From Bacteroidales bacterium (lineage in GTDB: Bacteria > Bacteroidota > Bacteroidia > Bacteroidales > WCHB1-69): 64,000 bases of DNA. The stretch covers positions 124,001 through 188,000 of the forward strand of contig JAFXSR010000012.1 of the NCBI GenBank assembly GCA_017525505.1. The letters run 5' to 3'. Below, one piece after another: positions 56,819 to 64,000 of the stretch. Position numbers and translations under genes: made by a program. The notes beneath the pieces are model-generated. The model ran no database searches, had not been told where the DNA came from, and saw nothing but the letters and a program-made list of their open reading frames with translations. Within the stretch, counting starts at the first letter, position 1. Each line of letters starts with the position of its first letter.

Positions 56819-59800
56819 TTAACGTTTGATGAACTTCTTCGTTGCGCTCACACCCTCGTCGTTCACTCTCACAAAATACATGCCGCTGGCCATGTTGCTG
56901 AGGTCGATGCGGGCATGGTTCTCGGTGAGTTGTACGGTCTGGATCATCTGGCCGAAGGCGTTATAGACCACGGCCTCTTTCACTTCAACATTGCTGTTGA
57001 TGTTCAGTTCGATGTAGTTGTCAGCGGGGTTCGGCATCAGGCTGATGCTGTTAGCCAATGTGATGTTGTCGATACTCACCTCTTCCGCAGTGGTGAAGTT
57101 GACGGGTGTTGTCCAATCGCTGAGGGTGTCGATGCAGTTGGCCTGGACACGGACCTGATATTCTGTTTCAGGATTCAGTCCTGAAATATGATAATTTGGT
57201 ACAGACACAGGAATGCTGTTTCCCCAGGTGCTGGCCGAACTTTCCTTGTATTGCAGATTCCATACCGTCTCGTCATCACCGGCGGTCCAGCTGACATCAG
57301 CACTGCTGTGGCCAATATTGTTCACGGTAACACTGGATGGGGTGGTACAAGTGAGAGGTGTAGGAGGTGTGGGTGGCGTATAGGTGGTGTCATCGGTGAT
57401 GAGGAAGTTGCGGATGATGGCACTTGGCTGAGTCCCCAGATAGTCGTCGTTTCTCCATAAGAAAACAATCTTGGCTTCTCCGTTGATGTCGGGATTGTCC
57501 ACATTCATGCTGATATGCAGGGTGCTGTCTTGGGTGAGGTTCAGCTTGTAAGGGTAGTTGTTCTCACCTGTTTGCCAAATATAATCACTGAAGTTGAAGG
57601 CATGGGTGCTGTATCCCGCTGCGGACTGGGCATTGCTGGAGGTGGCTCCAACGTTGAACACTGTCGTGTTGGGTGCCAGAAACACCTTCAGATAGTCAGC
57701 GGGGTTGTAGCCTCCTTCACCGCCTATTAGCACGTCAAACTCCACATGCACGGAGCTGCCTTCAGGCATATTGAACGCTTTTTCCGCAGTGACAACAGCA
57801 TTTGTTGTGGTGTTATATTCTGCGATAGAGCCGTCAAGGCAGGTGATAAACAGTGCGGTTTCTGTGTCCCCGTATGGGATGCCTGTTCTCCAAAAGTTAC
57901 CGGCATGGCCATTATTCATTAGCCATTCTTCACTGTTGGAGAAGTCTGTTTGGTAAGGCAGGTCAACAGCTTCCATGATGGTAGTGAAATAAGCTTGTGT
58001 GCTTTCCTGCTCAGGACTTATGCCACAGGCGGTTTCTACATACCAGTCGTATGCGGTACCATCCGTCAAGCCTGTCAGTTCATATTCGTTGTTGCTGTCC
58101 AGACTGACGTTGCTTTCGGTTTGCCAGGTGTCACTGTCTGCTTCTTTATAGTGTAAGGTGAAAGTGCTGCCAGTAGATACCCAGGAGAGTGTGGCCGAAT
58201 GAGTGGAGGGCGTTGCTGTCAGGTTGATGGGAGGGGTGCAGTTCGCAACTGATGTCAAGCTGATGTCATCAACATGAAAATAGCTCCAGACATTGCCTGT
58301 CGAGGTGGATACATTCCTGATGGCGATATAATTGCCCGAACCGGTATAGCTGAGGAAAGGGATCTCGTACAAAGTATAGGTTTCACTTGGCGTTACAGCA
58401 CCTACTGCTGTGAACGTGGAAGCGTCTTCGGGGTCGGTCATTACGCCCACTTCCAAACTTACAGCTGCATTGGTGAATGTCGTTTTGGCATAGAAAGACA
58501 GTTGCAAATTACTAAAGCTTAACACGGTGTTGTCCACAGCTGGAAGCACAGCGTGCGAATTGGGGTAACGGTTGTAGAAACGCAAGCTTTTGTTACCGCT
58601 GTGTGCATTTGAGCTTTGCTGATGTACGTATATATGTGAGGCATCGGCGGCTATCCTGCTCCAACAGGTGGGCAGCGGGTAACTGGGAGTTCCGGCGGTC
58701 AGATTGTCTTCCAAATCCCAGTTTACGGGCACAGCGGCGAGAGGACCGCATTCGGTGGTGAAAGACGCTATGATAAAGCTTGACACCGTTGTGCCGTCAT
58801 TGCAGTAGGCTTCCACATACCATTCGTAATTGGTGCTCGGTGTCAATCCGGTCAGGGTATAGACACCACTTGCGTTGAGCGTAACATTGTCATTCTGGGC
58901 ATACACTGTTTCGCCGACCACTCTGTAATATACGGTGTATTCATCGGCGTTGCCAGTCCAGCTGAGGTCAATGCTGGAGCCGGTGGCATTGCAGGCAGTC
59001 AAAGAATCGGGTGTCATACAGGGGGTAATCTCGGTGACACTGATGTCATCTATATACCAAAACCATGTGGATGTGCATTCGTACTTGAAGGCGATATAGT
59101 AATGGGTGTTTTCCAATACTGGCACAGAATCGTATCGAACGGTGAAATTATAGTAGCTGTTGTCGCCAAGCTGACTGCCACTTATGGTCAGGAGTGAGAC
59201 GAAGCTGCTGTCGGCCTGAGGGTCGGTGACATAGCCCACGCTGAAAGTGCCGGAGCCGGAGCCCTCCCTGCGGGTCCAAAAGTTGAGTTGCAGACTGGAG
59301 AACACATTGTCAAATTCGGGCATGATGGCATATTGGGCATCGCTGCTGTTTTTGAATTTATAGCTGAGACTGCCAGTGTGGGCGTAAGTGTTGAGGATGT
59401 TGCTGACCCCCGGAAAAGTATAGGTGCCTTCGGTTACACTGTTGATGCTGTTCCAGCAGGGCGGATTTTTTCCGGGATTCACATATTCGAACCCTTCGTT
59501 ATACGGTGCGCTTATCAGTCCGCAGCCTGTGGTGAAATAATGCAAAGGGGTTTGGACACTCTCCCCGCCGCAGTCCATGTCCAGATACCATACATATTGT
59601 GTGGCGGTCTCCAAGTTGTCAAGAAGGAACACTCCGTCGCTAAGCATCGGGGTCTCCACCAGGTTGTAAATGCTGTCAGATACTACTTTATAGTATAAGT
59701 CAACATTGCCAGAGGAAACCAGTGCCCATGAAAGTTCAGCGGAATAATTTCCGATATTGAACACATTCAAAGCGGAGGGCGCTATGCAAGAGGGGGCATT

Positions 59801-60340
59801 TTCTTCGTTGTAAACGCTTACGAAATCAATATTGACACCATTGGCCAAATCGCCGTTGCCAACAGCATGGAACTTGAATTGAATGGTGGTCAGATATTGT
59901 GGAAGCGGGATGGAGTCGATAAACCAGTCATTGCATACTGCGGTATAAGCACCTAACAGAAACCAGGTGGAGTCTTCGCCAGCGGCGGTGGAACGATAGT
60001 AAACATAAAGCTCGTCGGATACATCGGAGAAAGAAAAATCGGTTCTTTTCTGGGAGAATTTGAGATAGGGGGTGGTCACAGCGCTGATGTCCAGGATAGG
60101 AGAGAGTACATCGCTTTCGTAAGAACCATAGTCATGGTATATGTCCTGATCCTCATCGTCCCACATCCACGAAGAGTTGATGTTGTCTGTCGGGAATGAC
60201 CAGCATGTGGGAGCAGTGCTGAAGTCATCCAGCCAGGGAGAGGCGTTTGTCACGGCAATCGGGTTACATGGCGAGGTTTGTGCTATTGCACCGAGTGCGG
60301 TCGCACATAATAATGTCAATAAAAGTAAAACTCTTTTCAT
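56819..60340 (-). CDS. T9SS adhesin 3: fibronectin III and choice-of-anchor J repeats
   Basis: This 1173-residue protein has a signal peptide (MKRVLLLLTLLCATALGAIA). Choice-of-anchor J domains (SPWLDDFSTAPTCWSFPTDN; APYNEGFEYVNPGKNPPCW; VNWDLEDNLTAGTPSYPLPT) alternate with fibronectin III modules (TPDSLTACNATGSSIDLSWT; NCTPPINLTATPSTHSATLS). The T9SS type-A sorting domain lies at ~1100-1173 (SLMPNPADNYIELNIN ... VSATKKFIKR) and is nearly the same as in the neighbours. I see no clear -33/-7 promoter upstream; the gap to the AAA-ATPase fragment is only 64 bp, so the original upstream region may have been lost. Confidence 0.88.
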   Translation of the reverse strand: MKRVLLLLTLLCATALGAIAQTSPCNPIAVTNASPWLDDFSTAPTCWSFPTDNINSSWMWDDEDQDIYHDYGSYESDVLSPILDISAVTTPYLKFSQKRTDFSFSDVSDELYVYYRSTAAGEDSTWFLLGAYTAVCNDWFIDSIPLPQYLTTIQFKFHAVGNGDLANGVNIDFVSVYNEENAPSCIAPSALNVFNIGNYSAELSWALVSSGNVDLYYKVVSDSIYNLVETPMLSDGVFLLDNLETATQYVWYLDMDCGGESVQTPLHYFTTGCGLISAPYNEGFEYVNPGKNPPCWNSINSVTEGTYTFPGVSNILNTYAHTGSLSYKFKNSSDAQYAIMPEFDNVFSSLQLNFWTRREGSGSGTFSVGYVTDPQADSSFVSLLTISGSQLGDNSYYNFTVRYDSVPVLENTHYYIAFKYECTSTWFWYIDDISVTEITPCMTPDSLTACNATGSSIDLSWTGNADEYTVYYRVVGETVYAQNDNVTLNASGVYTLTGLTPSTNYEWYVEAYCNDGTTVSSFIIASFTTECGPLAAVPVNWDLEDNLTAGTPSYPLPTCWSRIAADASHIYVHQQSSNAHSGNKSLRFYNRYPNSHAVLPAVDNTVLSFSNLQLSFYAKTTFTNAAVSLEVGVMTDPEDASTFTAVGAVTPSETYTLYEIPFLSYTGSGNYIAIRNVSTSTGNVWSYFHVDDISLTSVANCTPPINLTATPSTHSATLSWVSTGSTFTLHYKEADSDTWQTESNVSLDSNNEYELTGLTDGTAYDWYVETACGISPEQESTQAYFTTIMEAVDLPYQTDFSNSEEWLMNNGHAGNFWRTGIPYGDTETALFITCLDGSIAEYNTTTNAVVTAEKAFNMPEGSSVHVEFDVLIGGEGGYNPADYLKVFLAPNTTVFNVGATSSNAQSAAGYSTHAFNFSDYIWQTGENNYPYKLNLTQDSTLHISMNVDNPDINGEAKIVFLWRNDDYLGTQPSAIIRNFLITDDTTYTPPTPPTPLTCTTPSSVTVNNIGHSSADVSWTAGDDETVWNLQYKESSASTWGNSIPVSVPNYHISGLNPETEYQVRVQANCIDTLSDWTTPVNFTTAEEVSIDNITLANSISLMPNPADNYIELNINSNVEVKEAVVYNAFGQMIQTVQLTENHARIDLSNMASGMYFVRVNDEGVSATKKFIKR

Positions 60341-60404
60341 AGGTTAGATGATCACTAAATGTGTTGGTTTATATATGTTTATGCTAATTTAAAATCTTTT
60401 ACCG

Positions 60405-60620
60405 TCATGGTATCCCGTTCAACAGTGGTGCGTCGTATTCGTCGATGATGACCACCGTTTGGCGGCCAGTCTTCTGCCAGGCACGTTGAATCAGGCCTGC
60501 CAACCGCATACCCGGAGAGACCTCCGTCTCATCCCTGCCGTAGTCTTTTTCCATGATAGCCAACCTGATTTCGGAAAAGGTCTGGATTCCTACGGGGTAT
60601 TTGCGTGTATGGTTGAACAT
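60405..60620 (-). pseudogene. Truncated AAA-ATPase/PD-(D/E)XK family gene fragment
   Basis: Seventy-one residues that include SEIRLAIMEKDYGRDETE, SPGMRLAGLIQRAWQKTGRQ and TVVIIDEYDAPLLNG. The last block is the Walker B region of the AAA-ATPase-like proteins (~500-580 residues) that are abundant in Bacteroidales. The P-loop part before it and everything after it are missing: the frame stops right after the IDEYD block. A TATCTTTG box at 60641-60648 (minus) still precedes the ATG. It is a decayed or deleted copy. Confidence 0.75.
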
Positions 60621-60640
60621 TATGCTGAAAATTGATGTTG

Positions 60641-60648
60641 CAAAGATA
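60641..60648 (-). promoter_or_regulatory. -7 box before the AAA-ATPase fragment
   Basis: CAAAGATA reads TATCTTTG on the minus strand, 21 nt before the ATG at 60620. It may now drive transcription into adhesin 3. Confidence 0.5.
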
Positions 60649-60650
60649 CA

Positions 60651-60685
60651 AAAAAAACGGACGATTTTTTTTCGTCCGTTTTTTT
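60651..60685. terminator. Terminator of adhesin 4 (CGGACGA stem)
   Basis: AAAAAAACGGACGA, seven T residues, then TCGTCCGTTTTTTT. The stem is identical to the one at 51899-51929. Confidence 0.85.
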
Positions 60686-60698
60686 CATTTTTTCTTCG

Positions 60699-60896
60699 TT
60701 TAGACGGGAAGCCGTTAAGACATGCACTGCGTGCATTCGGTTAGGCGTGAAGACGTTAAGTCATTCGCTGCGCTCATTCGTCAAGACGTCAAGGCGTATA
60801 GTCACTCGCTTCGCTCGTTCGTGGAGATCAAATTCGTCTTAACGAATGCACGCAGTGCATGTCTTCACGAGCGAACGAAGTGAGCGTCTCCACGTT
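60699..60896. repeat. Composite octamer repeat element 11
   Basis: Same module order as element 10; 60719-60958 aligns with 56641-56880 without gaps and with about six mismatches, running into the coding ends of both adhesin genes. Confidence 0.88.
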
Positions 60897-63800
60897 TTAA
60901 CGTTTGATGAACTTCTTCGTTGCGCTCACACCCTCGCCGTTCACTCTCACGAAATACATGCCGGAGGCCATGTCGCTCAGGTCGATGCGGGCGTGGTTGT
61001 CAGTCAGTTCAACCTTCTGGATCATCTGGCCGAAGGCGTTATAAACCACAGCTTCCTTCACGTTCACGTTGCTGTTCACGTTCAGGTCGATGTAGTTGTC
61101 AGCGGGGTTCGGCATCAGGCTGATGCTGTTGGCCAGTGTGAGGTTGTCGATGCCCACACCTGTGGTGGTGAAGGTGGTGCTGACAAAGTCGCTCTGGTTG
61201 TCAGCGGCGCAGACAGCTTTCACACGTACGTCGTAGATGCTGTTGGCGGTCAGACCTTCAATAGTGTAAGTGGGTTGCTGAACGTTAGCTTCTTGCCACT
61301 GTTGTGAGCTCTGCAATTTGTACTGAACGTTCCAAGCGTTTTCGTTTCCGCCAGGTGTCCAGGTTGCGGTTGCGGAGTTCTGGGTGATGTTGGAAATCTG
61401 CAGGTTGGTAGGAGCGTTGCAAGGTTCAACATCTTCGGGCAGTGTGGTAAAGGTCGTTTCGCTACCATAAACAGTAGTACCGTTGAAGGTGATGAATGCT
61501 TTGAAGGTGTAGCCTGTATTAGCAGTCAAACCAGTGAGGTTGGCGGTGAAGGTATTGCCTGTACCTGTACCGGCAATCTGAGTGTAGGTACCGCCATTGG
61601 TCAGCTTCCATTCGAAGCCTTTCGCTGTGATGGTCACGTTGTCAGGGTTCGTAATGGTAGCGTTCAATGTGGCGCTGTTCTGCGTGATAGCGGAAGCGGC
61701 AGTGGTGGTAACTGTTGGATCTGTGATAACAGGACCTGAACCACTAGCGGTTACTGTCAAGTTGGTGATTGTCGCAGGTGGATTGTAAAGGACGGAACCG
61801 TCATTCTTCCATGCTAAAGCCAACAGCGCAGTGGAGGTTGCGCTCGGGGTGGCATTCGGGTTCGGCATCGTTGCCGTCACATGGATTCCGGCAGTCAGCT
61901 TATTCAGGATGTACGGATGGGAACTCTGTGTTCCGTAGCCATTTGCATAGAAATTGTAGGCATTAATAGAATAGTCATTATATCCATAGTCTCCAGAACC
62001 AGGAGCAGTGGTGGAAGCCGGGAATTGCTGTGAAGCAGGTGCCAGGAACAACTTGAAGTAGTCGTAGCTACCTTCACCGTCCACCATGATGTCAAAGGAG
62101 ATGGTAATAGAATCGACGGTGCCCACTGTGAACAGCTTCAATGCGGCGACAGAGGTGGCACTGTTGGTGTATTCTGGCGTGCTGCCGTTGCTGGTCACAA
62201 AGAGTGCAGGATCGTTGTTCACCGTTCCTCTCATCCAATAGTTGGGACAGCTTCCGTTGTTCAACACCCAAGCATCGCTGGGATCAGAGAAGTCAGCAGT
62301 GTAGGGCAAGCTCGTTGGGATCATGGTAGTGGAGGTCTGTAAGTTGGTGCTCCAGTAGCTGACATCGCTGCCGCCGCAGAGGGCACGAACGTAGAACTCG
62401 TATGTTGTGGAGTTGTTCAGATTGTTGATGGTGAACGGGTTGCTGGTGGCTGTCACCAAGTTGGCGTCAGTGCCGTCAGGATCGAAACCAGGTGCACCGT
62501 ACGCAATTTCCCATGAGGTGGCCGAGCCAACTTCATTCCATCCCAGTTCAATGCTGGAAGTGGTGGAGTTCAATGCTTGCAGATGCTGTGGTTTCGGACA
62601 ACTCGGAATCAGGTCGATGGACAGGTTGTCGATATAGGCGTATGCGATGGTGGTGGTATAGGCATTCTTGAAGGCAATGTATTGACCGCTACCGTTATAG
62701 TTGTAGAAGACAACTTCTTTTTCAACCCATGTGGTTGCTGATGATGCGGGGATAATCGTATCAATAGGTACAAAAGTGCTGGCATCAACAGGGTTGGTCA
62801 TCACACCCACTATCAATTTGTCGGAAGTGCCATTTGCACGGTACATGAAAGTAGCCTGCAAGGTGTTGACAGGAATAGAGGCGTCGAATGGAGGTGTAAC
62901 GGCAATGTTATAGGTGCCGGAAGAACCTGTGTAGAAATAGAGGGAAGCTGTGCCGGCATAATGGTTGGAGGTGTTACAGTAGGGTCTGTCGCTGGAATAG
63001 GTGTTGATCTTGCCCCAGCAGTTTGGATAATGACCTTCGCCAGTTCCGTATGAATCAAAGTCTTCCGTGTAAGGAAGCTGGTTAATGGCATCGCATGCGG
63101 TAGCTGTGGAGTACCCTGAAGAGTAATTGCTGTAATCACCGCCGCCGCAGTCTGATCTAATATAAAAGTCATACGAGGTGGAGGCGGTCAAGCCGCTGAT
63201 GGTGTATGGATTGGTGGTGGCAGTCTCCGTAGTGCCGGTGCCGAGCGTGAAGCCGGCGGGGCCGTATTCAATCACCCAGGAAGTGGCTGAACCGTTTTCT
63301 GTCCACCCCAACTCAACTGTGTTGGTGGTGACATTCACTGCATGTACTTGAGTGGGCTTTGGACAAGAGGGAATGAGCTCAACTTTTACGTTATCTACAT
63401 ATCCATAGTTGTAGCCGGTGGTGGGTTGCGGAGCCTTGATGGCAATGTATGCGCCCGTACCGGTATAGAGGCTCAGCGGAATTTCGTAGTTGGCGTAAGT
63501 GGTGGAGCTGGTAGTGACAGAGGAGACTGGCATGAAAGTGTTGATATCTGTCGGGTCTGTCATCACACCGATTACAAGATCGAAAGGATAACTGGTTGTG
63601 TTGTCGCGGGCATCAAAGGTAAGCTGCAACGTGTTCATCGGCAGTGTATTTACATCGATTTCCGGCAGGATGGCAACCTGGTCGTCATACGTGCTTGCAG
63701 TGACGGAGGTATAGAACCTCATGGAGTTGGTGCCAGAGACGGCATAGGTAGTGCTATTGTATATAATAGGATAACCAGAGTATGAGGTGTTTGTTCCTGC

Positions 63801-64000
63801 GTTATGGTAGTTCCAGCAGTTGGGCAGGTTGTTCGTGGCAACCGAGGTGGTGGTGGCACCTGTCCAAGAGTCAAAGTTCTCCATGAAGGGCAAGGTACTT
63901 ATGGCAGCGCATGCGGTACGCTCGCTGAGGGTGGTCCAGTTGCTGTATTCACCGCCACCGCAATCGCTTCTCATACGCACATAGTAAAGAGTGTTGGGGT
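60897..64000 (-). CDS. T9SS adhesin 4, N-terminus beyond window
   Basis: The frame stays open to the window edge (it begins PNTLYYVRMRSDCGGGEYSN), so at least 1034 residues are present and the start is outside. Three choice-of-anchor J domains are seen (LPFMENFDSWTG; LPYTEDFDSYGTGEGHYPNC; LPYTADFSDPSDAWVLNNG). They are separated by fibronectin III modules (KPTQVHAVNVTTNTVELGW; KPQHLQALNSTTSSIELGW). The NSATLNATITNPDNVTITAK module is shared with adhesin 2, and the final fibronectin III module is very similar to that of adhesin 1. The sorting domain at the end reads SLMPNPADNYIDLNVNS ... VSATKKFIKR. Confidence 0.88.
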   Translation of the reverse strand, partial: PNTLYYVRMRSDCGGGEYSNWTTLSERTACAAISTLPFMENFDSWTGATTTSVATNNLPNCWNYHNAGTNTSYSGYPIIYNSTTYAVSGTNSMRFYTSVTASTYDDQVAILPEIDVNTLPMNTLQLTFDARDNTTSYPFDLVIGVMTDPTDINTFMPVSSVTTSSTTYANYEIPLSLYTGTGAYIAIKAPQPTTGYNYGYVDNVKVELIPSCPKPTQVHAVNVTTNTVELGWTENGSATSWVIEYGPAGFTLGTGTTETATTNPYTISGLTASTSYDFYIRSDCGGGDYSNYSSGYSTATACDAINQLPYTEDFDSYGTGEGHYPNCWGKINTYSSDRPYCNTSNHYAGTASLYFYTGSSGTYNIAVTPPFDASIPVNTLQATFMYRANGTSDKLIVGVMTNPVDASTFVPIDTIIPASSATTWVEKEVVFYNYNGSGQYIAFKNAYTTTIAYAYIDNLSIDLIPSCPKPQHLQALNSTTSSIELGWNEVGSATSWEIAYGAPGFDPDGTDANLVTATSNPFTINNLNNSTTYEFYVRALCGGSDVSYWSTNLQTSTTMIPTSLPYTADFSDPSDAWVLNNGSCPNYWMRGTVNNDPALFVTSNGSTPEYTNSATSVAALKLFTVGTVDSITISFDIMVDGEGSYDYFKLFLAPASQQFPASTTAPGSGDYGYNDYSINAYNFYANGYGTQSSHPYILNKLTAGIHVTATMPNPNATPSATSTALLALAWKNDGSVLYNPPATITNLTVTASGSGPVITDPTVTTTAASAITQNSATLNATITNPDNVTITAKGFEWKLTNGGTYTQIAGTGTGNTFTANLTGLTANTGYTFKAFITFNGTTVYGSETTFTTLPEDVEPCNAPTNLQISNITQNSATATWTPGGNENAWNVQYKLQSSQQWQEANVQQPTYTIEGLTANSIYDVRVKAVCAADNQSDFVSTTFTTTGVGIDNLTLANSISLMPNPADNYIDLNVNSNVNVKEAVVYNAFGQMIQKVELTDNHARIDLSDMASGMYFVRVNGEGVSATKKFIKR

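Noticed and set aside
1..64000. tRNA or rRNA genes
   Set aside because: No cloverleaf with a TTCGANTC-type loop and no conserved rRNA stretches were noticed.

Overview
The window is chromosomal DNA of a Bacteroidota bacterium, most likely a Bacteroidales-type anaerobe. Four things point there. Promoters carry the phylum-specific TTTG ... TAnnTTTG pattern. Several secreted proteins end in a type IX secretion (T9SS) type-A sorting domain. A GldH-like lipoprotein is present. The proteins resemble Bacteroidota families (FISUMP domain, choice-of-anchor J plus fibronectin III adhesins). No rRNA, tRNA, CRISPR array, phage or transposase gene was seen.

Layout. 1-6070: a truncated exported protein, tex, a MutS-like ATPase, an M20 amidohydrolase and a small lipoprotein. 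6470-12300: a 13-gene ribosomal protein operon, rplV to rpsE, which is only the middle of the usual S10-spc operon and is closed by a strong terminator. 12513-14189: xseB, an O-methyltransferase and trmD. 14377-27482: a 2419-residue T9SS surface protein, an MsbA-type ABC exporter, trmB and a glycine-rich FISUMP protein. 27842-31275: an alpha-oxoamine synthase, a threonine-synthase-like enzyme and a short-chain reductase, together a plausible capnine (sulfonolipid) pathway of cysteate synthase, cysteate acyltransferase and 3-ketocapnine reductase. 31452-37577: a VOC-fold protein translationally coupled to a complete heterodisulfide-reductase-like set (two HdrC, a membrane HdrE-HdrD fusion, HdrB, HdrA). 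37668-44378: a helix-hairpin-helix protein, an AddB-like nuclease, gpsA, a GldH-like lipoprotein and an RNase HI. 44523-64000: a tandem array of four large T9SS adhesins, the last cut by the window edge, with a truncated AAA-ATPase fragment between two of them.

The DNA between genes is unusual. At least eleven intergenic regions carry a composite element built from 8-bp units (GTNNAGRC and complement), an ATGCAC-GTGCAT hairpin and a CGAGCGAACGAAGTGAGCG module. Other gaps hold AT-rich tandem tracts of 7-8 bp units of several families. In two genes (38195-38222 and 38657-38890) such tracts lie inside reading frames and keep them open.

The strongest candidates for undescribed biology are the sulfonolipid genes beside a membrane Hdr-like complex of unknown substrate, and the genome-wide 8-bp repeat system. 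All calls come from reading sequence and recalled family knowledge; no search was run.
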